This document shows, piece by piece, positions 1 through 10,970 of a stretch of 60,000 nt of DNA. Source of the DNA: Polytrichum commune. Lineage: Eukaryota > Streptophyta > Polytrichopsida > Polytrichales > Polytrichaceae. The stretch is from assembly GCA_950295325.1 (NCBI GenBank), contig OX485803.1:43603554-43663553 (forward strand), given 5' to 3'. Numbering within the stretch: position 1 is the first letter of the stretch; each line of letters opens with the position of its first letter. The translations under genes and the position numbers were made by a program. The notes under the pieces are model-generated. The model saw nothing but the letters and a program-made list of their open reading frames with translations. It was not told the origin of the DNA and did not search any database.

Positions 1-1814
1 TATTGTTGTCTCAACTTATGGTTTTCTTCTACCAATTCCTCTAATCCTCATGAGTTGGATAAGGGACTTGGAAGCTAAGACGAGGATGGTTGGTCTCCAA
101 TAACAACTGTTACAGGCCATTCCTGACAAAAAATTGAAATATCGAAAGCACAATACAATTCCTTTGCTTGAGGTGCACCAACCCTAGTCCTTAAAATCTC
201 TGCATGCATTTTCTATTGCACAATGAGAGACCAATTGACCTTCTTCTCCTCCCATGACTAAACAGCTGCCATCACATGTTTCAGGGCCACAATCTCAATT
301 TGAGGTCAGAAGAGCAAGTAGTCATTTACAAATTTAAATTAAAGATTTTAGTCTGTCTTAGCAAATTTTAAACCCTCATCTGGCTCAATTGATGCCTCTC
401 TCAACTGTTTGTCTTTGCCATTCAAGTATTTCTTATCTTTACAACAATTCTTTGATCTCACAAATATCTTGATTTTCCACTCATAAGACTAACTTCCTCT
501 CTCTTTCTAACCTCTTTCACTCAAATCCTTCTCACTATATCCTCATTAAGGCCATAATCTTGAGTGATTCCCGAGCCACCATTGCTTCTTTTAGACCATG
601 CTTTGAGTATACTTGGGTTACATGTTTTGTTGAGGCTAGGGTCTTCCGTAACATTATTCAACCATGTGGGTCGGTACCATGATCCTAGAATATGTCAATT
701 ATATTTCATGGCCTTTTGACCAAAGTAGGAATATTCATCTACTATTCATACATTCAAGTTGAACTTGAAAATTTGGGTGGAATTATGCTCCCGACATTAT
801 GCGTAGGAATTATTATTCACCCCAAGCATATTCACAACTTACATTATTCATCCCAGCATTAATCCCTAAAATTATTATTTATAGTAGCACTATCATTAAA
901 AATATCGATACTATTCACAATACTCTTACTATTCAAACCGGCACTATACATTATTCGTACCGGCGTCCGTTTCTTCCCATTTTCTGAGTTTCTTCCCATC
1001 AAGGTAAGATAGTGATGGCCCATGTCAGATGCTAAATATAGAATTGAACACAACCATGCAACTGAATAATGTTACTATGTCCTCCAAACATAAACTCAAT
1101 ACAAATGAAAGCATGACGAAAGGTGACAATACTTCACTGCCAATCTTTAGTAGAGTTGCAACTCGTCAGTCTACTACCTTCCCTCGTCGCTTTTCCATAT
1201 GCTTCCTTCCAAGCTTCCCATCCTTTGAAATCCGATGACTAACGGATGAAACCCTAGACTATAAGTATGTTGGTTGTTCATTGAGGGTCTATCTGTTCAA
1301 CTAACTTTGAAATTGCTTACTGAAGATTATTGCCTCCACAATTTATTTATTTGTTTGTTTAAACTTCATTCTCTTTTTAAAGAAATTTTATATAGAATTT
1401 TGAGATATTCCGTTACCATATTAATAAAGTATGTTTTAAAGAAAATTAATTGTATTGATTTTCATCCCTTGTAATAATACTTCTTTTGATTTATTGAACT
1501 CTCAAAAAAATTATTTATTATACTTACAGTGAAGTATCATAAGAGGAGAAATTGTTTCCCACGCCCTCGCACATTACATAAGTAATTGACCTCATTTATC
1601 TATGATATGTTTTTAGATGATAGCCATCAATACGAGTGGAAAGAGGTGTACCCTCTAAATCCACTAGGTCAAAAGAGCAATTTGAGCATCCATGAGCAAT
1701 TTGAACTTTATATTATGAGCAATGGTATCAGGAGCAATTTGAACTTTATAAAGGCCCATCCAATGTAATCTAAACTTACTTGGAATTTTTTGAATTGATT
1801 ATCATAGAGCAAGA
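1..1814. other. AT-rich intergenic DNA, no gene seen
   Basis: No recognisable domain was found in either strand. The short open frames here (for example 1029-1238) have no family resemblance and low-complexity composition. Around 1690-1760 the phrase 'gagcaatttgaac' occurs twice within about 50 bp, a small local duplication. Confidence 0.5.
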
Positions 1815-2445
1815 CTAAATCATCAGCAAAAGTGTTTGAGATTTCATTTTGCTATCATAGTAAGTCTTGCGCCACTTTTGAATTGTTGTCATGTTTAAAT
1901 ATGCTCGACTTTGTACTTTATCTATACATTCTAACATTGCAACTTTTTCTTCAAGAGATTCATCATCACTTAAAATATCAACAATAGTTCGTAATGAAGG
2001 CATTTCTAATTCAACAGGTTTAGTAGCTTCTTGACCATAAACTAATTGGACACGTATGAATTCAATAGTCACTTTGTAAGGAGTGCGATAGGCCCATAAT
2101 TCATCTAGCAATTTGCTATCCCAATCACTTATAGAGTTTTGAACTGTCTTGCTGAAAATTTTACAATATTTCATTCATTTTTTTTTAATCTAACCATTAG
2201 TTCGTGAATGATATGGTGAAATAAGATTATTTTTTATTTTTTATTTTTATGTAAATTTTTTAATAACATTGTTCACAAAGTGAGTCCCATGATCACTTAC
2301 CAACTCTTTGGAACAATCATAACATGTTCAAATTTTGTTTTTCAAATATTTAGCAACTACATGTTTATCATCTTTTCAAGTGACCTTGGTTTTTTTCAAT
2401 TTAGTGACATAATCTATAGCCACCAAAATATATTAATATCTACCA
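1815..2445 (-). pseudogene. Ty3-gypsy integrase remnant
   Basis: This is a decayed piece of the pol polyprotein of a Ty3-gypsy LTR retrotransposon, the integrase that inserts element cDNA into the nuclear genome. The upstream half (about 2200-2445, minus strand) reads as an integrase catalytic core: a VAIDYVTK segment with the first catalytic Asp, an ELVSDHGTHF segment with the second, then PYHSRTNG, the usual PYHPQANG motif. It is broken by in-frame stops. The downstream 119-residue open piece (1815-2174) carries the typical plant-gypsy WDSKLLDELWAYRTPYK and QLVYGQEA motifs that follow the core. No reverse transcriptase, gag or LTR could be tied to it, so it is an isolated fragment. The family assignment is from motif recognition; the clade within gypsy is unknown. 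Confidence 0.85.
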
Positions 2446-2877
2446 TGATATCTATCTTTGAACCTCTTGCTCAAAACAAAAATAAGTTTACAAATCTAGG
2501 ATGCTAATTCTTACTTTTAGTTGATGATTCAGAAGAAACATATGTAGTTGAAGAAAGAGGCACTATTGCAAACATAGTGGATTGATGTTTGATTATGTTG
2601 TGTGCCAATGGTGTTGACTTCATCCACTTGTCTCTTAGATCTCCTACTAAAGTAGAAGTCTTGTATACCACTATTTAAATGCTTAAAGTAGACCCCTTTG
2701 GTGATTTGCTCAGTTCATGTAGTTAATTTGACAAATCATGACCAAACACCTTTTGTCCACAAATAGAGGCACATTCATACATTCACAAACAAATGAACAC
2801 TCATACATCTACAAACATAGATACATCACATATCAAGCATCCAAAATATTATGCCCTTATAAGAACTTAAATCAACA
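2446..2877. other. AT-rich DNA, no gene seen
   Basis: This stretch lies upstream of the gypsy integrase remnant in its sense direction, where reverse transcriptase/RNase H would be expected, but I could not read either. Otherwise featureless. Confidence 0.4.
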
Positions 2878-3440
2878 GTCAAGGATTCGCTATATTCTTT
2901 GGTTAATTAAATTCTTCACCACGAAATTAAAAATTAAAAGATAATTTATGTGATCAGTTGGATGATTTTAGTTCTGAAACTTAGTTTAAATAGGTGACAG
3001 TCTAAATAATATGCATTCAAGAATTTTTAGTAGATTGTTTAAGAAATGCTAAGTTAAAGTGAAGTTATAGTAATAAAAGGTTAAGATAGTGGATAAGGAG
3101 ATGCTTTTGGACTCAAAAGTAATCTAGGAGGACCAAAGATAATTACACACTATAAAATTTAAATGAACGGAGTCAAATTGAATTCATTAGTTGATTGTTG
3201 AATTTATCTTTTGACCTAGTACACTACGCCTTGATAATGTACAATTTTACTTGACAAGTGTATTTTGACACAACAAAGTCAATGATGGATGAATATTTGT
3301 TAGATGAAAATTAACAAGGGCCAAATCTTTGGATTGGATTTCTAAAGCAAGCAGATTGTGAGCAAACCTACACTAAATCAACCAAGGGGCGTTGAGGCAC
3401 AATTCAAAGAAGAGGTTCATCCCCTCACCATTTGAGGGAA
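2878..3440 (+). repeat. Dispersed direct repeat A, copy 1
   Basis: About 550 bp align, with many substitutions and indels, to 8108-8634 in the same orientation. Shared landmarks are 'aaggattc' near the left end, 'gataaggag' followed by 'ttttgga/tttgga', 'atcttttgac', 'gaatttgttaga/gaatatttgttaga', 'ctacactaa' and 'cccctcac' near the right end. Similarity starts at about 2878 and stops at about 3440. Two direct copies about 5.2 kb apart could be very old LTRs of one element, but no target duplication, primer-binding site or retroviral domain supports that. Confidence 0.7.
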
Positions 3441-4039
3441 CAATTTTTAAAGGGATTCAAGTTTGACTTCAACATCTCTTACTTTGGACTTCGACCTTTG
3501 GAGGCTAGCTCTTTTCCTTGATCAACACTTATCTTACTTCCAGCCAATTCTCACTCTTGAGTGAAGGAGTACAACTTAGCTTTCTTTATAATTTATATTA
3601 TGGTACAAGGAATTTGAATGATAATTTAGTATTTTGTTAGAGATGTTTAAGTAAGCTCTACTTTTTGAATAATTTTTTTTTTAATATCAAGTCCATTTGT
3701 TTTTATTTCTTGAGTTTATTTTCTACTATAACTCATTTTCCTTGATTAATAGATGACTCTTATTTTTTACAATTTTTACAAGAAAATTAATTGTTAAAGT
3801 TTATCAAAAAAAATTAAATAAAAAATATACAAGGCTTATGTGAATAGATAAACCTATTTTTAAAATAAATTAAAAATTAAAAATTAAAAAATCTACAAGG
3901 CTTATGTGAATAGATAAACCTTGAAGTCTTGTTTCTAGAACAATAGGCCTTGTAGCAATTTAAATGTTTGTTGGGAAGTTATGGATGTTTATGTGAGACA
4001 AGTTAAGAACCACTTTATTGAGGACAATTGATTTCAAAG
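3441..4039. other. AT-rich DNA with a ~68 bp tandem duplication
   Basis: No coding sequence is seen. The phrase 'acaaggcttatgtgaatag' plus 'ataaacct' occurs at about 3829 and again at about 3894, so a ~68 bp unit is duplicated in tandem with an A/T-rich joint. Confidence 0.6.
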
Positions 4040-4931
4040 GTTTGTCACAAGTTGCTTGTAAGTTCAAATTTTATATATATTATATTTGGGGGCATTCACG
4101 GTTGAGGTACCACTTTTGGGACAAAGGACTTAAGGACTTTGTCACATTGATCTTGGTTTTTATCATGATTTACTATTATTTGATCAATAAATTTTACATA
4201 AATAAGTAGATAGTTCATAAGCTTTATCAAGAAATATTTTTATTATTATTTAATAATCACCCTAAACCCTAAACCCTAGGCCATATCAGTGGCATTTTTT
4301 TGTTATTTAGGTGTGCATTGGTGGTCAATTATTTCCTGTTATGTATCTTGGTACCTTGGTAAAAGTGTCATGTGTCCATTCATATAAATTTTTTTGTCCA
4401 ATTCTAATACTAGACGTTCCTTTTACGTGTGGCCGTGAGTATATGTATATTTGGACATGTTTGGTGCCACATGTAAAGTTGGGCAATTGCTATTCAATAC
4501 ATATTTAGTTCTATTGGTACACACTTGAACGATGAGTGTGAGGAAAAAATTTGGGATCGTTTTGATTGATTCTTGTTGTCCTTTTCATTCCTTGATCCTA
4601 AGGTGAATAATTAAGACAACACTCCTAAATGTCCTTTAAGGAATCAAAAGGATATCTTAGATGACCCTATACCTTCTAAATTAACTTTGTCAGTGTACTC
4701 GACATGGAGTATGAAATGTAGGTATGATCCAAAATATGCTTCACAATACAAATCTAAGCATACCAAGCATGTGAAGTTATCCAAAAAAGTCCGTTTTCCG
4801 TTAGACGGCCAAAAGTAGTACCCCAACCGTGAATGGCCCCATTTTAGATAGATTTTATCAAAATATTGAAAATAATTTTGTAGAAATCTAAATTTAAACG
4901 TTAGAGAAGTTCTCGTGAAACAAATTTGCAT
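4040..4931. repeat. Diverged inverted repeat around a telomere-like motif
   Basis: The left arm, about 4045-4170, contains 'gggggcattcacggttgagg' followed by 'taccacttttggg'. It is matched in reverse complement by about 4735-4905, which reads 'ggggccattcacggttgggg' followed by 'tactacttttgg'. The arms are imperfect and are separated by about 600 bp that include the CCCTAAA units at 4260-4280. This may be an old foldback or TIR element; exact ends and target duplication were not found. Confidence 0.5.
4260..4280 (+). repeat. Interstitial plant telomere-type repeat
   Basis: Two perfect CCCTAAA units are followed by a partial one (CCCTAGG). This is the Arabidopsis-type plant telomere heptamer, too short to be a functional telomere. 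The same string is also the plant 'telo-box', but no gene lies next to it. Confidence 0.85.
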
Positions 4932-5329
4932 TTAAAATAACTAACTTTATAGCCTTAGAATGCCTTATAAAAGTTATCATTTCTACTAGTTTTATATCCA
5001 TAGGTAGGTCTTCAAGTCATTTTCTATCTCAAGTAGTTTTAGTATTTACAAAAAATCATATTGGTTTTTAAGCTATACCAAGATGCATTGTAATGACCCA
5101 AATACATTAAAGGAGTTTAAGTTGCATATTTTATGAAAACTAAGTTTGAGTTGGACTTTTAGACCTTCAGTAGGACTAACTAGATCTGTATCACTCGCAA
5201 AATACTTTCAAATCTTGATTTGTATATTTTTTACCAACAAAATATTTAAGAATCCACCTTTTAATTGGAAATCTAAGGGGTATTAGATTTACCTCATACC
5301 AACCTAGAAAATTAAAAATAATGCCATAA

Positions 5330-5975
5330 TTAAAAGGCCTAGGTAGATTCAACCTTTTGAAGATACATTTCTTGAGGCACAATTTTGAAGCTCACACTAG
5401 TATTATAAAGTACTAATGTTGGAGACACTTGGACATTGGCCAAAAATATAGAAATTAAAGGTCCAAACTATAGCTTGGGCACATTCATACATCCATAAAC
5501 TAAGCATCTGAAGGATTTTTCCCTAAGGGCAGCCACATAAGAGCTCAACTTTGTCCAAAACTTTGAAAATAAAAAATCTCATGCCAAAGGCTTAAGGCAT
5601 ATTCAATGTTTAAACTCACAATACTTAGACATTGAAATTGGAACCTTTATTAGATTGCAAAACACTAATGTTGGTCTAACTTAGATACCCATTCTGAATG
5701 GCCCAATGTCACAAGTATAAGACGAGACCTCACCTTTGTCCAAAAGTTTGAAAATGAAATGCTCTAAGTTATAGGTCTAGGGCATATTTAATCTTTGAAC
5801 TCACATTAGTATTGAAACAAAACTAGTGTTGGAGGCACTTGGATATCCTTGTTGAACAACCAAATCTCACAAGAATAACTCTAGAGGTAACCACATGACA
5901 ACTCAACTTCGTCCAAAACTTTGATAATGATAAATCCCAACCTAAAAGCACAAGGTAGATTCACCCCTATAGAGT
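5330..5975 (+). repeat. Degenerate tandem array, ~170-200 bp unit, about three copies
   Basis: The motif 'tttgtccaaaa.tttgaaaatgaaa' with 'ctcaact/ctcacct' just before it recurs near 5550, 5735 and 5910. Each copy is followed by 'aggcatattcaa..tttgaactcaca' or 'aggtagattcacc' style sequence and by 'actaatgttgga/actagtgttggagg'. Units have diverged by substitutions and indels. No open frame spans the array. Confidence 0.6.
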
Positions 5976-5984
5976 AGGGAGTGC

Positions 5985-7600
5985 ACATGTGGTTTCTAAT
6001 GGAAGTAGTATTTCAAAACACAAGAAGCGCATCCAAGAGTCCATGAGGAAAGAGTTTGTGCAATTGATTTATAATTTCAAAGGGTATGGATTTGAGGATG
6101 ATGCTTAATTAACTATCATGAAGTTGAAACATTAGATACCAACATCATGACCATGCAACTCAAATAACTAAGGTGCCCAAATAATTGGCATATTGGTATT
6201 TTTGATTTTATCATTGGGGTCTGCAACTTTGACAATGAGTTGTGATGTACATGAAGTTCCTTGGTGCTATTGGGGGCTTTGTCTTTTCTAATTGTAGCAT
6301 GTTGTTTCCTATTCTATATTCCTCACTTTCTTATGTTTTGGTATTAGAGTATGTCCTTGGAAGAAAATGCAATGACTTCCAGTAGTAAATTGTCAAAAAC
6401 TATTCATCGCTCATGGCGTGCTCCATCTGGGAAGAAGGGAGTTGACTAGTTTGAGGTCATAGTGGATGACTTGGCATGAGAAATCACCCAGATGTCTCGT
6501 TACTATGATATTTTGGACTTTGATAAAGTTGTTTTATTTTATTTTATTTTTAAAAAAACCCTATCAAATGGAGTTGTTATGGGTGTCATGCATCAAAAAC
6601 ACAACCTTATTGCCAAAGCAAGGTTGTCGACAAGCACTCATTAGAGCTCCACAATTGAGTGCCTAATTTGGAGAGGGAGATGGATTTTGGATTTGTGAAG
6701 CAATCTCTCTCCGATGAAGTGGATGGCGATAACAATACACATCCTACAAAGCATGATATCAAGGCAGTTTGTCAAATGAAACTCATAGATGACCATTGCA
6801 TGAAAATGAATTTTGGACTGTTGATGGTCGCCACCATAAAGAGCAAAATGTTTTTCGGCGCAGGAAGGCTACTACATTTGACAAACTATAATAGCACAAA
6901 TCCTACTATGGAGTGGAGTATGACAATGGACTAGTGCCCAAGATGCAATTGCCAAAGAAATTGGAGGATGTTCTTTACTAGCATTGGAAAGGAAGGAAAG
7001 TTTACCCTTGCAAGCACCAATACTATGTGTTTTCGGTTGTTTTACAAGCTGATCCCATTGTGGATGTATTTATCCACAATGCAACATAGAGTTATTACAA
7101 GGTGGTTAAGCTTCTTAACAACAATCCAATTGTTGGCTAGTTGCCCCTACCTCTATGTTCTCCACATGTATCATGATGGCAGGAGTTGGACCAATTGCAT
7201 GGTCAAACATAAGGGACGATTTTTTCCTAGTGACATTTGAAAAGTATAGAGACTTGGAATAGTACAACGACTTTGCTAGTGAAACCTAGGCAATTGCATC
7301 CATTAGAACAATGTGTGGCCAATCCTTCACTTCATTTTTTTTAGTTGGCCATATCTACATCTTTTCTAGAAGCTTGCAACACCTACTTAAGTAACATTAG
7401 TATGAGCTATGTCTTGCCTCCCATTCTAGAGGACCTCTTATTGGATTGCATTTTGAAGGTGATTATGGAGGGTACATTTGATGAGATTATTGTTCGGTTG
7501 TCAGAGCTTTGTCTTGTGAACACTGATTGGAGACATATCATTAGATATCACCGAAAGTGGCTTGCCCAATTTAAAGCAATGCAAGCCAACTAGCACTATG
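5985..7600 (+). pseudogene. Unrecognised degraded coding region
   Basis: I do not recognise the product. Several short stretches keep a protein-like reading but change frame and are cut by stops. Examples: about 6350-6530 (MSLEENAMTSSSKLSKT, then RSWRAPSGKKG and DLA.EITQMSRYYDILDFDK), 6659-6810 (FVKQSLSDEVDGDNN), about 6806-7110 in another frame (WTVDGRHHKEQNVFRRRKA, NGLVPKMQLPKKLEDVL, ADPIVDVFIHNAT), and 7345-7593 (an 82-residue open end with PPILEDLLLDCILKVI). Composition and readability are better than in the surrounding DNA, which is why I call it a broken gene rather than noise. It lies between the two copies of direct repeat A, so it could be cargo or internal sequence of an old element. 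No intron borders could be set. Confidence 0.4.
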
Positions 7601-7740
7601 CAACACATGCTATTGTATTTTGCATGCAGGTTTTGGATGAGAGTATGGAACCAAGCTCCGACCACGACTAGGATATGCATAACTTGGAATATTACAACAA
7701 TTTTATCCCAGTAAGTGGAAATGAGGATGTGTTTGTTTAA

Positions 7741-8107
7741 CGTTTTGTTAACGTTGTTGATGCTTCAATATTGTAGTTTGAGGTCTTCGTCCATGACTGC
7801 ATATTAGGGTTTGGATTTCAATGAAGGAGCAATGTTTTTAGACCCTAAGGTTGGAGATGTTTAATGTAGATAATTTTTGTTCTTGGAGACATTTGATGCT
7901 TCAGTGAGGGTGTAGGTTGCGTAAATTATGTGTGAATAATATGTGCTACACTCTTTGGCTTCATGTATATGAGTGTCGTGAACATTGCCCATTGTTTATA
8001 TCAAACTCATTGTTTGTGTCAAATGTATGTTGTTTGTTGTTAACTATGGTTGTGGACATAACATCATGTGTGGAATAGAATGAGGGCCAATGAATGATGA
8101 ATCTTGT
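7741..8107. other. Non-coding DNA, nothing identified
   Basis: GT-rich on the plus strand, with no open frame or repeat that I can support. It lies between the degraded coding region and copy 2 of direct repeat A. Confidence 0.4.
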
Positions 8108-8634
8108 GTGAAGGATTCATTTAATTCTTTAGTCAATTAAGCTCTTCATTGTGGTAATTAGGAGTTCAAAGGTGCATAGTGAGGTTGGTTGGACAATTTT
8201 AGGTATAGAATTACCTTAGCTAGGTGAAAGCCTAAACAATATGTATTAAAGAATTATTACTAGGTTATAATTAAGCTAAAATCAAAGACAAAATTAGTAG
8301 ATAAGGAGGTGCCTTTGGATACAAAGGTGATTACAAGGATCCGAGGCGGTTATAGGCCAAAACGTTCAAACAAGTGTAACTAAATAAAGTTAACTAGTGA
8401 ATTGTTATATCTATCTTTTGACTTAGTAACACCTCCACGAGGTAGGATTCTACTTGAAAAATGTTTTTGGCACTTAAAAATCAATAACATATGAATTTGT
8501 TAGATTGAAATCATCGGGGGCAAGTATTTGGATGTGTATCCAAAACAAATGGACAATGAGTGAAGCTACACTAAGTCAAGTGGGGCACAACTCAAGGAAA
8601 GGATTACCCCTCACAACTCAAAATGAAGGGCAGT
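8108..8634 (+). repeat. Dispersed direct repeat A, copy 2
   Basis: This is the partner of 2878-3440 in the same orientation. It begins near 'tgtgaaggattc' and ends near 'cccctcacaactcaaaatgaagggca'. TG at one end and CA at the other would fit an LTR, but the copies are too diverged, and no flanking duplication is present. Confidence 0.65.
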
Positions 8635-9084
8635 GCGTGCTAGTGTAGTTGAAACAATAGCATGTGGTAATGAAATTTTGTAACCACGAGAATGTTCATT
8701 GCGTTTTATTATGATAATTGTTGGTTTTATTGGGGCTGTAAATTCTAGTAGCTAGGATAACTTCCAGTTATGATTAGCTTTAGGATTTTGCTACAAAAGT
8801 CAATGCAAAGGAATTTGGAGGAGTTTAATAGTTGTTTGAGCTAGTAACTTGAGTTAATTCTTGGAATTAGTTCAAGTAGTCTTAGCTCTTAGTAGTAAGA
8901 TGTTAGAGGATATTGGTGAAAGATGATTTGATATATTTGTAAAAGGTTGAGTTGCAAATGGAAATAAAGGTTTGAGGAAACCGGATCTAGGGCATTCTCA
9001 TAGTGGTTGTATTCTTACAAGTTTGGTAGATGCTTGGGATTGGTAATTAAACACCAAAGCCCAACATTTTCCTTTTTAATTGCA
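8635..9084. other. Non-coding DNA, nothing identified
   Basis: AT-rich sequence without open frames or clear repeats. Confidence 0.4.
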
Positions 9085-9334
9085 CCCATACCCAGACCAT
9101 GCCCATCAACAGTGACCTATGCCCACCCATGCCCACCCATAGCATGACATGTGCGCACCCATGCCCACACATAGCATGACATGTGCCCACCCATGCCCAC
9201 CCATGCTATTCAAATTGCGCCCATGTATTCAAAAATTGTGTAATGTGTATTGTGTAATTGTGTAATGTGTCTTGTATGATTGTGTAATTGTGCCCCACCC
9301 ATGCCCACCCATGAACAATAATATTGCACCCATG
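9085..9334 (+). repeat. CCCATG-rich minisatellite with TGTGTAAT-rich tail
   Basis: Short units of the type 'cccacccatg' and 'catagcatgacatgtgc' repeat from about 9092 to 9205. They are followed by repeats of 'tgtgtaat(tg)' to about 9290, then more 'cccacccatg'. The same CCCATG-type sequence continues on the other side of the solo LTR at 9335-10904 (positions 10905-10970), so that LTR inserted into this minisatellite. Confidence 0.75.
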
Positions 9335-10904
9335 TGTGAGGCCAAATCCACCCCCCTTTAGCGTCCTAGTCCGGGTGATGTCTTTGAGAATCACATGTGT
9401 CTATTCCCACACTGAACCATGTGCAAGGTAATTTCATGTTCACATATGGTATCACTCATTGTGCTTTATTAATGTTAGCCTCTTGGCTTGTGGTAGAGTT
9501 AGCTTTCTCAAGAGTCCAACCCGCGGCCGTGGCCACACATGCCTTTAAAGACATCCCCCTCGCAACCTTTGGCCTAACCTCCTTTGTCTTGTCATCGCGG
9601 GGGTCATCCACCTTCTCCATTAATAATGCAAGTGATTTATTTGCCCAATAAGATGCGAGTGTTCAAAAACACTGTTCTTACTAGTCCACCCCAATTACAT
9701 TTACTAGCAAGCCACACCTCACACTACCTAGCCTAATAAGTCTAAAACTTACATATGCACTAGAATAATCTAAAATGCATAACTTGCCCTATGCTTAGTT
9801 TTAGTGATAATGTTCGATTTGGGCTAAGCTTTAGGCCCCTAAACCCATTCCTCGGTAACCCAGCTTAAACCAACCATCCAGGTTCCCTTAAAGTTGACCT
9901 TCGCTTTCACCACTTCCATGAGCTGGTCTCGGCCCTTTCGGCTACTGAGATAACGAGCCTTGGGAGGCCCCTGGACTAGCAGTCCCGGCAGCAGTTGAGC
10001 CTGGGAGGCCCTGGACTAAGCACTCCCGGCAACAGTTGAGCCTTGGGAGGCCCCTGGACTAGCAGTCCCGACAGCAGTTGAGCCTTGGGAGGCCCCTGGA
10101 CCAGCAGTCCCGGCGGCAGTTGATGAAATCAACACCAAACTAATTTCAACTCTAGTGCTTAATCAATTGCTCATCTAAGCCTCTTAACTAATGAATGCAC
10201 ACCTCCCACTAAATTAATCCAATCTAACCACTACTCATGAGCTTAGTCCAATGACTCTAAGCTTCCCCTACTCATAAGAGGGATTAACTTCCTAACTTCA
10301 CTATAACTAACTAATCCACACATAAGCCTCAAACTCTAAGAGCTCGCTCCCCTTGAGAGGATTTGAGAGGGAGAGCTTAACTACTTAACTTCACTAAAAC
10401 TAATGACCCACACACGTGGCTCAAGCTCTTAAGAGCTTGCTCCCTTGAGAGCGCTTGATGGAGAGAGAGGCAAATGAGAGAAAAAACACCTTAAGTAGCA
10501 AAGAGGGAGAGAGGGAGAGAGGGAGAGAGGGAGAGAGAGGTGAGGATAGGGTGAGAGGATTAGCACCTCCAATCACAATCCCTTAACCTTCACCTTCAAA
10601 GTAGGGACTAATCCCCTTCCACCAAGCTTCCTTCTTCCTAAACTAACAAAGTGGATCCAAAAGTGGGCATTTAACCCGCGGAGCTCACCTTGCTTCACCT
10701 TACCCCCTACTCACAATATCAAGGCATCCTCTTATTGAAATCAAACCTTGAAATAACTACACAACACATTCTAATGCCTAAACTTAAATCCAAACCACAC
10801 TTCACTCTTTTTATGTTTTGTGAATAGCCATAACACATCAAAGTCAAACTAAAATTGGTCTCGAAGAGTTAATCACCACATGTGGGCACCATTTTGGGCT
10901 CACA
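9335..10904 (+). mobile_element. Solo LTR, copy 1 (1570 bp)
   Basis: The sequence starts TGTGAGGCC and ends GGGCTCACA, so the termini carry the short inverted repeat TGTGAG/CTCACA expected of an LTR. It is flanked by a perfect 5-bp duplication, CCATG, at 9330-9334 and 10905-10909. No internal retrotransposon region follows, so it is a solo LTR left by recombination. Copy 2 at 10971-12533 matches it in reverse complement, very closely over the last ~430 bp. Internal features are a GC-rich 42-bp tandem array (9955-10121) and a GGGAGAGA-type purine run near 10500-10545. The orientation given is a convention, because the palindromic termini do not reveal transcription sense. The 84-residue open frame at 9397-9651 recurs in copy 2, but with indels, so it is probably not a protein. 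Confidence 0.93.
9955..10121 (+). repeat. 42-bp tandem array inside solo LTR 1
   Basis: Four units of about 42 bp, each starting 'gagcc(t)tgggaggcc', followed by 'ctggactagcagtcccggca' and 'gcagtt' with small differences. The second unit has lost one or two bases. The unit is not present in LTR copies 2 and 3, which carry different arrays at an equivalent place. Confidence 0.9.
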
Positions 10905-10970
10905 CCATGCCCACCCAAAACCCATGGGCATGGGTGGGTATGGGCATGGGCATGGGTATGGGCACCCAAT
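10905..10970. other. 66-bp spacer between two inverted solo LTRs
   Basis: Remaining host DNA made of CCCATG/CATGGG units, itself partly self-complementary ('cccatgggcatgggtggg'). It is bounded by the CCATG duplication of LTR 1 on the left and the CCAAT duplication of LTR 2 on the right. It forms the loop of the 3.2 kb palindrome. Confidence 0.9.
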
